DNA from: Bacteroidales bacterium UBA1199
GTDB lineage: Bacteria > Bacteroidota > Bacteroidia > Bacteroidales > UBA932
Assembly: GCA_002309795.1 (NCBI GenBank)
Contig: DBXZ01000033.1
Span: 5,251 to 24,845 of the forward strand
DNA: 19,595 bases
Reading direction: 5' to 3'
The notes beneath the pieces were generated by a model. It had not been told where the DNA came from, made no database searches, and was given only the letters and a program-made list of their open reading frames with translations. Made by a program: the position numbers and the translations under genes. Of this stretch, positions 6,446 to 13,952 are shown in pieces (position 1 is the stretch's first letter; the number at the start of each line of letters is the position of its first letter).

Positions 6446-7792
6446 CTATTCGAACCGCGCGATGATTTCGCGGGTTTTGGCGATCTTTTCTTCCAGCAAT
6501 GCTTTACTTGTGGCCTCGCAGAGGAAGCGGAGGTAAGGCTCGGTATTGGAAGGGCGGATGTTGAACCACCACTGCGGGAACTCCACGCGGTAGCCGTCAA
6601 AATCCATCGTGGCGGCGGGCTGTTCCTGCGCGCAGAAATAGTCGCGCACGGCATCCATCGCTTCGGCCTTGCGGTCCAGTTTGAAATTGATTTCGCCCGA
6701 ATTCTCGTAGTGCGATATTTCGGCGATCACCTCGGAGATCCTGCGGCCCCGGCGCTTGAAGTCGGAGACGATGTTCAGCACCAGGATGGAGGCCAGCAGG
6801 CCGCTGTCGCTGTAGAAGAAATCCTTGAAATAGTAGTGGCCGGCCAGCTCGCCGCCGAAGATACCGTCGATTTCACGCAGGCGGGGCGCCGCAAAGGCAC
6901 GGCCCACCTTCCAGGTGCAGACCTCGCCGCCCATCGGGCCGAGGTACTCCGCTACTGCTTTGGAAGAACGGATATCCTGCAACACCTTGCCGCGCAGTCC
7001 GCGCTCCTTGAGGAAGTAATTGCCCAGCAGGGCGATAATCAGGTCGGGGGAGATGAAGTCGCCCTTTTCATCCACGAACATCACGCGGTCGGCATCGCCG
7101 TCGTAGATCACACCCAGGTCGCATTTCTGCGCGCGGACCGCCTCGCTGATGGCCACGCGGTTTTCCGGCAGCAGCGGGTTGGGCTCGTGGCCGGGGAAGG
7201 TGCCGTCCGGCGTATCGAACAGATAGAAGGGCGCTTCGCCGAAGATCTGGTGCACGAACTTGGAAGCCATGCCGTTGGAGCAGTCTATAGCGACGTGAAG
7301 GTTGGAGATGTCCTTCAGGTAGCCGCGCTGAAATGCCAGATACTCTTCGTTGATGTCGAACGGATGCACCTTGCCGGGACGGGCCGCCTTCGGAGTGGGT
7401 TTCCCCTCTTCCATCCAGCGTTTGATCACGCCCAGACCTGCGTCGAGCCCCACGGGGAGCGCATTCTCGCGCGAGACTTTCATGCCGTTGTACTCCTTGG
7501 GATTGTGCGATGCGGTGATCTGTACGGAGGCCTTGAAGCCGTGGCGTGCCGTGGCGTAGTAGACCAGCGGCGTGCTGCTCAGTCCCAGGTCCCAGACGTC
7601 GGCGCCGGCATCGGTGATGCCCGCCACGAGACCCTCGTAGATCTCGGGCGACGAGCTCCGCATGTCGCGGCCCACCAGCACTTTGTCTGCGTTCAGCAGT
7701 TCGGGGATGAAATAACCGGCCTTGTAGGCGAATTCTCTGTTGATTTCGTCCGGGTAGATGCCCCGGATGTCGTAAGCATGAAATGCTCCCAT
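6446..7792 (-). CDS. Phosphoglucomutase/phosphomannomutase
   Basis: A 448-residue alpha-D-phosphohexomutase that interconverts sugar 1- and 6-phosphates through a phosphoserine, feeding nucleotide-sugar synthesis. The catalytic loop is ITASHNPKEYNGMK (92-105, Ser95). The magnesium loop is DGDADRVMFV (231-240), the sugar-recognition loop GGELAGHYYF (313-322) and the phosphate-binding loop RPSNTEPYLRF (413-423), so all four family motifs are intact. It is closest in feel to ManB/AlgC-like enzymes, but the substrate cannot be fixed from motifs alone. The ATG at 7792 opens the domain (GAFHAYDIRGIYP); an in-frame start at 7858 would add 22 residues read from the inverted repeat, and is less likely. 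It lies 86 bases downstream of the large peptidase gene. Confidence 0.93.
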   Translation of the reverse strand: MGAFHAYDIRGIYPDEINREFAYKAGYFIPELLNADKVLVGRDMRSSSPEIYEGLVAGITDAGADVWDLGLSSTPLVYYATARHGFKASVQITASHNPKEYNGMKVSRENALPVGLDAGLGVIKRWMEEGKPTPKAARPGKVHPFDINEEYLAFQRGYLKDISNLHVAIDCSNGMASKFVHQIFGEAPFYLFDTPDGTFPGHEPNPLLPENRVAISEAVRAQKCDLGVIYDGDADRVMFVDEKGDFISPDLIIALLGNYFLKERGLRGKVLQDIRSSKAVAEYLGPMGGEVCTWKVGRAFAAPRLREIDGIFGGELAGHYYFKDFFYSDSGLLASILVLNIVSDFKRRGRRISEVIAEISHYENSGEINFKLDRKAEAMDAVRDYFCAQEQPAATMDFDGYRVEFPQWWFNIRPSNTEPYLRFLCEATSKALLEEKIAKTREIIARFE

Positions 7793-7797
7793 ACGGT

Positions 7798-7863
7798 AAT
7801 AATTGTATTTTTGTCCGGTCCCGCCGGTTAACTTCGGCAAGGATTTACAAAAATACAATTATT
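7798..7863. repeat. 17-base perfect inverted repeat before the phosphohexomutase gene
   Basis: The arms 7798-7814 and 7847-7863 are exact reverse complements around a 32-base spacer. The spacer carries its own small GC-rich palindrome. Each arm holds TATTTTTG, a TAnnTTTG-type box, facing inward: on the plus strand at 7806-7813 and on the minus strand at 7855-7848. The minus-strand copy could be the -7 box of the phosphohexomutase gene. Alternatively the whole is a hairpin acting as terminator or mRNA end stabiliser for the peptidase gene. Confidence 0.7.
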
Positions 7864-7878
7864 TCCCGTATTTTCCGA

Positions 7879-10800
7879 CTACTCCTGATCGTGCACAAAT
7901 ACAGGCGGAGTGTGAGGAGGAAGCTTCCGTTCTATGACACGGCCGTCGAAGAGGACAATTTTCTCCGGAGCACGGCTAGCCTTGCGTATGCGGCGTGGAG
8001 CGGGCGAAGGCGACGGGGCCTTGTCGAAGGCCACAAAGGATTCGTAGTCGTAATATTCCGCAAGGAAGGACGGCCAGTCGGCCCATTCCCGCTCACCGCC
8101 ATAAGCGCGGAACAGCGTCCACTGATATATGGACTCACGGGATGGAGCGTTGAAGTGATCACCGCCTTCGCCAAACTGATCTCTCATGACGGAATTGGCC
8201 GAAGGACGATACCAGCCAGTATTGGCATAGAAGGCGCCCTCAAACACGCCCAGGCCTTCACCGGCATAACGGGCGTCTGACAGGAAGTTGTGCCAACGTA
8301 TAGTCGACGGATCGGAAACATTGTCAACGTTGGCATATTGTCCATAGTTTGTCCAATAAGGATATGTGGACGGGGCGGAACCCGGATTCGACATATCGGC
8401 ATTGTATTCATCCGCCAGCTTGCCGATTCCGTGACCGAGAGTTTCGTGAACAAAGGTTGAGATGAATCCGCCATAATCCGGATGAACGGGAGTATAGGCC
8501 AACGTATATTGCCAACTGTTAAGCGAATAATAACTGGAATAGCAGGTTCCGCCGTACGTGCTGGAGTTCATCAATACCGCTATCACCGCGTTCCTGCAGT
8601 CCTTGCCAAGCACCGAATTCATGAAAGCGACGATCTCGGTATGTTTTCCATTAACGATCGAAGCTTGACCAGGATTTTCATGCCAGGTCCCGAATTTGGT
8701 GCAATCCCAACTGAGCACTCCTGTACCCGCCGTACGGGAATGGGCATAAACCAGCCAGACGTTGTAGTATTCCGCAAGTTTGTCATACGGATCCGTTTGG
8801 AGGAAAGTTTCCGCACAGGCTGTCATATAGGTCTCTAGCGTACCACCTATGGTATTATTTTCCGCAGAGAAACCGTCACCGGTGATGATAAGGTCGATTC
8901 CCGGCCCCTTGGTAGCGGCGTGGTACAGCACGGCCTCGCCGTCGGGATGGACTGCCCCGGTACCGTCGACATCGCTCTGATACAAAATATTGGGATAGTC
9001 GTACACATAGGATCCTCCCTCCTGGGTTTCCCTCAGAACCTTTTCGTGCTGGGGCGAGAAGAAGAAGCGGCCCGCGTGAGGGTAGTATTTACTGTCGTAA
9101 TCAAGTAGCGAAGCCGCCGGAACGATGATGGTCGCGCCGGAGAAGGCGCATCCTGACAGATCGAGATAAACCCATTTGTCGGAAGTGAGGATAGCGCTGG
9201 GGACATCCCCGCCCAGCGGATAGCTCCCTCTAAGATCCAGTTCCGTGAGCGATGGCATCTCCGCTATCCATTCGGGGAGGGTGCCCTGAACACGGCAATC
9301 GCTCAGCGAGAAGGACTCAAGTCTCTCAAGGGTTTTCAACGACTCGGGAATCGGAGCGGACACTTTGTTGCCAAAGCCGAGCAATCCAAAGTGCTCGAGG
9401 TTTTTAAGGTGACCGATATCTTCAAGTGAAGTGATGGTTTCATCCAGAGTAAACCAGTCCGAGAAAATGACAAGATAATTAATCTTGCTCAACTCATAGG
9501 CAGACAATTCACCGTCTTGATTCACATCATAATACTGATTGTTCTTAAGGATCATGTCCCGGAAGGCGGTGCTCACAAATTCAACAGGCACCAGCAAATT
9601 CTCACCCTTATAACGGATTTCGGCATCTCGGGCAAATCCGTACAGATCCGGAAGCGTAATTCCAGTCATCAGCCAGATGGTTTTTATCGACCAGTATTCC
9701 GACCTGCTTGAAATGGAAATCTGTTTGAGCGCCGGACACATACTGAGGTCTATTTCCTCCGGCACAGAATCAATGGTATCAATGCTGAGATACGTAAGGT
9801 CAAATGTATCTTGCGGAAGGATAATGTTGGAATATGAAAGGGACGGGCAGTCCCCAATATATAAGTGTTGCAGTTTCGGACAGGGAGCAATGATTTTGGC
9901 AAGCGACGGGCTCGTATTTACGGAAAGATAGTAAAGTTTGCTATTGCCGGAACAATCCAGTGTTGTCAGCCATGGGCAATCGTATAGATATAAGAGTTGG
10001 AGATTCTTAAATCTGGAGAAATTGTCCATTCCCGTCAGGGACGGGCAACCGATGAGCGTCAAATCGGCGAGATCGGAACTGTCGATGGTTAGACTTTTGA
10101 GATTAGGAAGATGGTTTAAATGCACCTGCCTCAGCTTTGGATTGCCGGACAAGTCGATTACCTCGATATCGGCGCCGCCCTCCTGGGCCGACCAGTAAAA
10201 CCTCAGATATTCCAGGTTGGGGAAATACTCCAGGCCTTGTACTGACTTGACGCCCGGAGTTTCATTAAGAGTCCATTCTATACCTGTTACTTTGTCGCAC
10301 TCCGCCTTCGAGAGATCCCCGTCATGGTTTTCATCAAACTGACTCAGAAGCCATCCGTAGAAAGCCGCATCCGGAATATACATCTCCCCGGCGCCTTTCT
10401 GGGTAATGGTCACCGTGTGCGACTGCCCGAGCGCGGGGACGTTGATCACCACCTCGCCGGTTCGGGAAGTATTTGAGGTGTTTTCAGCTATTTGAAGTGT
10501 TATTGCCCTATCGGTCAGCGCTTTGGTTTTAACTACGCTGATCCAGTCGCACTTCGACTCGGCCACAACATCCACGCTGGAGCGGGACCTCAGTTCAAGG
10601 GTTTGTTGTAAGGAGCTTATCGTATATTGGTCTTTGAAATCGGGGATGAAGCCATCGACCCCGTCCTGCCGGACTGTGACCGTCTGGGTGAGGCCACCGG
10701 CCTGGGCAGTATATCCGTCATAAGTGAACGGAGTGCCGGCCGTAAGGAAGTATGCACGGTTTTGGTCTGGATTCAGGTAGATGTCGAACGTGCCTGCCGG

Positions 10801-12171
10801 CAGCTTCATATTTCCGCCGCCCTGCGCAAGAACCGCAATGCAATCCCCGGGATAGGTGGTCACGGAATAGCTGTTCGACCCCAGGTTCACATCCCAATCC
10901 TTATCTTTGCGGAATTTGAATTCATCGGATGCCGCGAACGGGACGGCCAAAGCAACGTGCCACTTGCCGTCCGTCTTCATTTCGATATCCCGTGTCCAGG
11001 TGTCGCCTCCCATCGAGCCGATCAGACTCCAAGGGCTTTGCTGCGAGAAAGGAGACTCTCCCGCCCCGCCGGTGAAAGTGATGGTACATTCGCGGATGTC
11101 GTAACCGGGGTTTGCATCCACCGTAAAGTCATAGGTGCGGGTGGTCATCGCCCGGGTGCTCGCCTGGTGTACCCAGGACTCGGAAATCGCCACTTCCAGG
11201 TCGATGTTCGCCGAAGTCTCTATGCTTATGTTCCCGCCGTCCACCCCGATTTCATACAGGGACTGTGCCACGACGAGGGCGTTCTTCTGCATCTGCGTCA
11301 CGGTCACCGAAGCCTCGACGCCGGTATCTGCATTGCGGAACGTGATCCTGCCGACTCGTGAATCTGTAGTTTCATTCGCTGTGGCCTGGAAGGTATAGGT
11401 ATGGGTGCTCATGGAACGGGTCGTAACCTCGCTCAACCACTCCGCACCTTCCGTGATGGTCATGGTCACGTCTACATTCGTATTCACGTCTACCGTGAAG
11501 GTGCCGCCGTCCGTCTTTACGGGGACATCGTCCGCAGAAAGCACGATGGTGGGACTGGCAGCCTCCTGGTAGATGGTGATCTTTTCGTTGCCAAGGGCGC
11601 TCTTTACCGTCACGGAGCCTTCCCGCTTGCGGGTATCTTCGTTCTTGTCTACGGTAAACGTCGTCGTTTTCGTGGTGATTGCCCGGGTAGATGACTGGTG
11701 GATCCAATCCCCGTCAATCTCAAAACTGTATTCGATGTTGGCTTTCACCTCGATGGTGAAGTTTCCGCCCTCGGCATCAAATTGCGTTTTGGAGGGAGAC
11801 TGCGTCAGGGCGTCTTTCTGCTTCTGCGTAAGCGTGACCGATGCCGTCGCGTTGCCGCATTTGACGCGGATGGTCGCGCTGCGGTCGTCTGGAGTATCAT
11901 TGGGATCCACCGTGACGGTCACAGTGGACTGTCCGGCCGTTCCGCTGGCAGGATTGATGGAAAGCCACGTTACCCTGTCGTTTGCCAGTGCCGCAGTCCA
12001 AGCGTCGCTGGAAGTAAAAGTGATTTCAGCAGTACCTCCGTCAGCACCGACCGTGAGCGTTGTTGCTGAAGTGAGTCTGACTTCGTCAGATTTGGGGGTC
12101 GGGTCAACCGGTTGTTCGCAGGCGACAGCAAGAAGAGCGAGGAATGCGAGGGCGAATAATCTATTTTTCAT
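7879..12171 (-). CDS. Multidomain lipoprotein: BACON repeats, SusE/F-like insert, EF-hands, LRRs, M64 metallopeptidase
   Basis: A 1430-residue predicted lipoprotein (signal ending LLAVAC, Cys18). In order I see three BACON domains (about 31-117, 124-203, 207-294) and a fourth (299-501) interrupted at about 376-477 by a SusE/SusF-like starch-module fold (WSLIGSMGGDTW, GDEFKFR-type core written SDEFKFRKD, LPAGTFDIYLNPD). A fifth BACON (512-592) follows. Then come an EF-hand calcium loop DENHDGDLSKAE (613-624), a leucine-rich block (about 641-800), a second EF-hand loop DVNQDGELSAYE (882-893) and a second leucine-rich block (about 905-1010). A C-terminal M64 (IgA-peptidase-type) domain has HETLGHGIGKLADEY (1242-1256), giving HExxH plus downstream Asp/Glu zinc ligands. 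BACON and SusE/F folds suggest glycan or mucin contact. I infer an envelope-anchored, probably surface, glycoprotein-cutting enzyme; the target is unknown. It starts 20 bases after the small HTH gene. Confidence 0.88.
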   Translation of the reverse strand: MKNRLFALAFLALLAVACEQPVDPTPKSDEVRLTSATTLTVGADGGTAEITFTSSDAWTAALANDRVTWLSINPASGTAGQSTVTVTVDPNDTPDDRSATIRVKCGNATASVTLTQKQKDALTQSPSKTQFDAEGGNFTIEVKANIEYSFEIDGDWIHQSSTRAITTKTTTFTVDKNEDTRKREGSVTVKSALGNEKITIYQEAASPTIVLSADDVPVKTDGGTFTVDVNTNVDVTMTITEGAEWLSEVTTRSMSTHTYTFQATANETTDSRVGRITFRNADTGVEASVTVTQMQKNALVVAQSLYEIGVDGGNISIETSANIDLEVAISESWVHQASTRAMTTRTYDFTVDANPGYDIRECTITFTGGAGESPFSQQSPWSLIGSMGGDTWTRDIEMKTDGKWHVALAVPFAASDEFKFRKDKDWDVNLGSNSYSVTTYPGDCIAVLAQGGGNMKLPAGTFDIYLNPDQNRAYFLTAGTPFTYDGYTAQAGGLTQTVTVRQDGVDGFIPDFKDQYTISSLQQTLELRSRSSVDVVAESKCDWISVVKTKALTDRAITLQIAENTSNTSRTGEVVINVPALGQSHTVTITQKGAGEMYIPDAAFYGWLLSQFDENHDGDLSKAECDKVTGIEWTLNETPGVKSVQGLEYFPNLEYLRFYWSAQEGGADIEVIDLSGNPKLRQVHLNHLPNLKSLTIDSSDLADLTLIGCPSLTGMDNFSRFKNLQLLYLYDCPWLTTLDCSGNSKLYYLSVNTSPSLAKIIAPCPKLQHLYIGDCPSLSYSNIILPQDTFDLTYLSIDTIDSVPEEIDLSMCPALKQISISSRSEYWSIKTIWLMTGITLPDLYGFARDAEIRYKGENLLVPVEFVSTAFRDMILKNNQYYDVNQDGELSAYELSKINYLVIFSDWFTLDETITSLEDIGHLKNLEHFGLLGFGNKVSAPIPESLKTLERLESFSLSDCRVQGTLPEWIAEMPSLTELDLRGSYPLGGDVPSAILTSDKWVYLDLSGCAFSGATIIVPAASLLDYDSKYYPHAGRFFFSPQHEKVLRETQEGGSYVYDYPNILYQSDVDGTGAVHPDGEAVLYHAATKGPGIDLIITGDGFSAENNTIGGTLETYMTACAETFLQTDPYDKLAEYYNVWLVYAHSRTAGTGVLSWDCTKFGTWHENPGQASIVNGKHTEIVAFMNSVLGKDCRNAVIAVLMNSSTYGGTCYSSYYSLNSWQYTLAYTPVHPDYGGFISTFVHETLGHGIGKLADEYNADMSNPGSAPSTYPYWTNYGQYANVDNVSDPSTIRWHNFLSDARYAGEGLGVFEGAFYANTGWYRPSANSVMRDQFGEGGDHFNAPSRESIYQWTLFRAYGGEREWADWPSFLAEYYDYESFVAFDKAPSPSPAPRRIRKASRAPEKIVLFDGRVIERKLPPHTPPVFVHDQE

Positions 12172-12191
12172 ACAATTAACGTGTTTTCGGG

Positions 12192-12536
12192 TTAAAATGG
12201 CAGCAAGTAGTCGTCCGGGAATTTCTTCCGGATACGGTATTTCATGGTGTAGACACTGGAGGGCTCGACGTGCATCGCCGCGGCGATTTCATCCGTAGTC
12301 TTGCCGTCCAGGAAGAGAAGGAAATATTTCTTTTCGTTGATTGACAGGGGCTTCACGGCCGAAGAGAGTATCTCGTCGAACTTGGGGGATTTGCCCGTGG
12401 TTTCATAACCCGTGACGGGGAAAAGCTTCGAAAACCGTTTCCACTGCACATAATGAATTCCGGCCAGGAGCAGAGCACCCGCCCCCAGAAGAATGCACAC
12501 GAAAAGCAAAATGATTATCAGATTATCCCCGTCCAA
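12192..12536 (-). CDS. Small membrane-anchored HTH (LuxR-like) protein, truncated paralogue of the neighbouring regulator
   Basis: A 114-residue protein with one membrane span (about residues 6-29), a short linker and a LuxR-like helix-turn-helix (about 63-110) containing TTDEIAAAMHVEPSSVYTMK. Its last 53 residues match the end of the TPR-HTH protein at 12645-13952 at 41 positions by eye, and the DNA is also closely similar there. It has no sensor domain. The only plausible start is TTG at 12536: an in-frame stop lies five codons upstream, and the next ATG is inside the HTH at residue 89. This suggests low or regulated translation, or partial decay, though the HTH is intact. It probably shares a transcript with the peptidase gene 20 bases downstream. 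I infer a modulator or co-regulator of the TPR-HTH protein. Confidence 0.75.
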   Translation of the reverse strand: MDGDNLIIILLFVCILLGAGALLLAGIHYVQWKRFSKLFPVTGYETTGKSPKFDEILSSAVKPLSINEKKYFLLFLDGKTTDEIAAAMHVEPSSVYTMKYRIRKKFPDDYLLPF

Positions 12537-12559
12537 AACCGAGTGGTATTATACAACCA

Positions 12560-12567
12560 CAAAGTTA
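12560..12567 (-). promoter_or_regulatory. -7 promoter box for the small HTH-peptidase unit
   Basis: On the minus strand TAACTTTG matches TAnnTTTG, 23 bases before the TTG start. RNA would begin near 12553. No good -33 TTTG is seen at the usual distance, which fits a promoter that needs an activator; candidate sites lie just upstream at 12591-12637. Confidence 0.5.
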
Positions 12568-12590
12568 GGAAAGGGGCAAGGGCCGCTAAA

Positions 12591-12637
12591 TAGACAAATC
12601 TAGACAAACGATGTACAGATTTTGAAAGATTTGTCTA
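12591..12637. promoter_or_regulatory. Candidate operator array: two direct and one inverted TAGACAAA
   Basis: TAGACAAATC (12591-12600) and TAGACAAACG (12601-12610) are tandem, one DNA turn apart. GATTTGTCTA (12628-12637) is the exact reverse complement of the first. Measured from the predicted start near 12553, they lie around -38 to -47, -48 to -57 and -75 to -84, where activators commonly bind. The sites follow the end of the TPR-HTH regulator gene by 8 bases. The pair could also form a hairpin in RNA with a 27-base loop. Confidence 0.5.
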
Positions 12638-12644
12638 AAAAACC

Positions 12645-13952
12645 TCAAAATGGCAGAGGAAAAGTGTCTGAAAACTTCTTTTTGATGCGGTACTTCATGG
12701 TGTAGACGCTGGAGGGCTCGACGTGCATCGCGGCCGCGATCTCTTCCGTGGTCCGCCCGGACAGGAAAAGGAGGATATACTTGCGTTCCACGGCGGAAAG
12801 CGGCTTCTCTGCCGCTGCGAACAGCTTGTTCGCCCGGTCGGCGGAAATGCGCTCCGTGATAGACCGGACCTCGTCATCCGTTTCCACCAGGGCTTCGACG
12901 GCAGCCGAATACTGCATCTGCAACCGGTTGCGGCGCCACAGCAACAGGACGATCGTGGAAAGGGCGAGCAGCAAGACCAGCCCTCCGGCAAGAATCAGCC
13001 CGGTACGCAGGCGCGCGACCTTCGTTTCAGCCCTGGCAACGTTGTACTGCGCCTCCACCTTCCGGACGGCCGCATTCCGTTCGGCCGACAGCCTCACCAG
13101 GTCGTTTTCGTTCTTAAGCTGCTGATAGCGGAGCGCTTCCTGAGGCTTGCCCGTATTCGAATAGAGTTCCACGAAAAAGGCGTATGCTTCCCCCTTTTCG
13201 GTCAGCACCTCGTTGGGCGCAACCGCTTCCACGCTGTCCACCAGGGCCAGAACTTCCCGCATCTCCTTTTCGGCCCGGGCATACTGCCCGTCGTAGTAAT
13301 AGAGCCAGGCCTGCATATCCTTGATGGAAATGTCGCCCTGCCAGCGCTTGTTTTGATCCAGGTGCGCGGTGGTTTCGTTCGCAACGCGCGCCTTGTCCAG
13401 ATAATACACAATCGAATCGGTCTGCGGTTCATCGTACATCAGATCGAATTCCACCGCACGGTTGTAGTAGTTCCAGACGGGGTTGATGCGGTACTCCTGC
13501 CACTGATCAGGGGTCATCTGCTCCAGCAGGGCAATCGCTCGAGACGCGTTGAACTCCATCGAATCCCGATCCTCTCTGCGCGGTTCATCCTGATACTTGA
13601 CGGCGTAGAAGGTCTCCAGCACGGAATAGTAACTGTAACCGACATTGGGTTTTCCGGGATTGGCCAGCCAGAGTGACTCCATCTGATCCAATACGGTCTT
13701 CAGCCCTGCCGTGTCCCACTGGTTCAGGTAGTTGGAGCCCATCAGCACCAGGCATGCGGATTCCATATCATAGTTCCCTTCGCGATGGAACCGTTCGGAG
13801 ATTTTCTTCAATTCCAGATGGGCTACCGCCGGGTCGGCTTCCCTCACCAGGCTGTCCACGCGACTCAATTCGTCGCGCGTAACCTCAGGACCATGCCCGC
13901 TGCACGCCCCCAGCAGAAGCGCAGAAACAAGAAAGATGACAAGACGTTTCAT
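12645..13952 (-). CDS. TPR-containing transmembrane regulator with C-terminal LuxR-like HTH
   Basis: A 435-residue protein of the TPR-membrane-HTH type frequent in Bacteroidetes. It starts with a lipoprotein-type signal (LLLGAC, Cys17). A helical, TPR-like region covers about 25-285, including the recognisable unit YYDGQYARAEKEMREVLALVD (about 229-249). A coiled segment (about 286-316) is followed by one membrane span (about 317-339) and a cytoplasmic HTH (about 384-431, with TTEEIAAAMHVEPSSVYTMK). The layout implies a periplasmic sensor joined to a DNA-binding domain across the inner membrane. Signal and target genes are not known. Its start overlaps the def stop (ATGA), so translation is coupled to a housekeeping gene. 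The repeats at 12591-12637 just downstream make the small HTH-peptidase unit the obvious candidate target. Confidence 0.85.
   Translation of the reverse strand: MKRLVIFLVSALLLGACSGHGPEVTRDELSRVDSLVREADPAVAHLELKKISERFHREGNYDMESACLVLMGSNYLNQWDTAGLKTVLDQMESLWLANPGKPNVGYSYYSVLETFYAVKYQDEPRREDRDSMEFNASRAIALLEQMTPDQWQEYRINPVWNYYNRAVEFDLMYDEPQTDSIVYYLDKARVANETTAHLDQNKRWQGDISIKDMQAWLYYYDGQYARAEKEMREVLALVDSVEAVAPNEVLTEKGEAYAFFVELYSNTGKPQEALRYQQLKNENDLVRLSAERNAAVRKVEAQYNVARAETKVARLRTGLILAGGLVLLLALSTIVLLLWRRNRLQMQYSAAVEALVETDDEVRSITERISADRANKLFAAAEKPLSAVERKYILLFLSGRTTEEIAAAMHVEPSSVYTMKYRIKKKFSDTFPLPF

Noticed and set aside
7798..7863. Phase-variable invertible promoter
   Set aside because: The arms and inward promoter boxes fit superficially, but the 32-base spacer is much shorter than in known Bacteroides invertible promoters and no recombinase gene is nearby; kept only as an inverted repeat.
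11085..12100. CRISPR or DNA-level tandem repeat in the BACON region
   Set aside because: The repeats of about 88 codons are protein-level domain repeats with diverged DNA; spacing and similarity do not fit a CRISPR array.
12192..12536. Pseudogene call for the small HTH gene
   Set aside because: The TTG start and missing sensor raise the question, but the HTH is intact and highly conserved, a membrane span is kept, and a promoter box lies in front.
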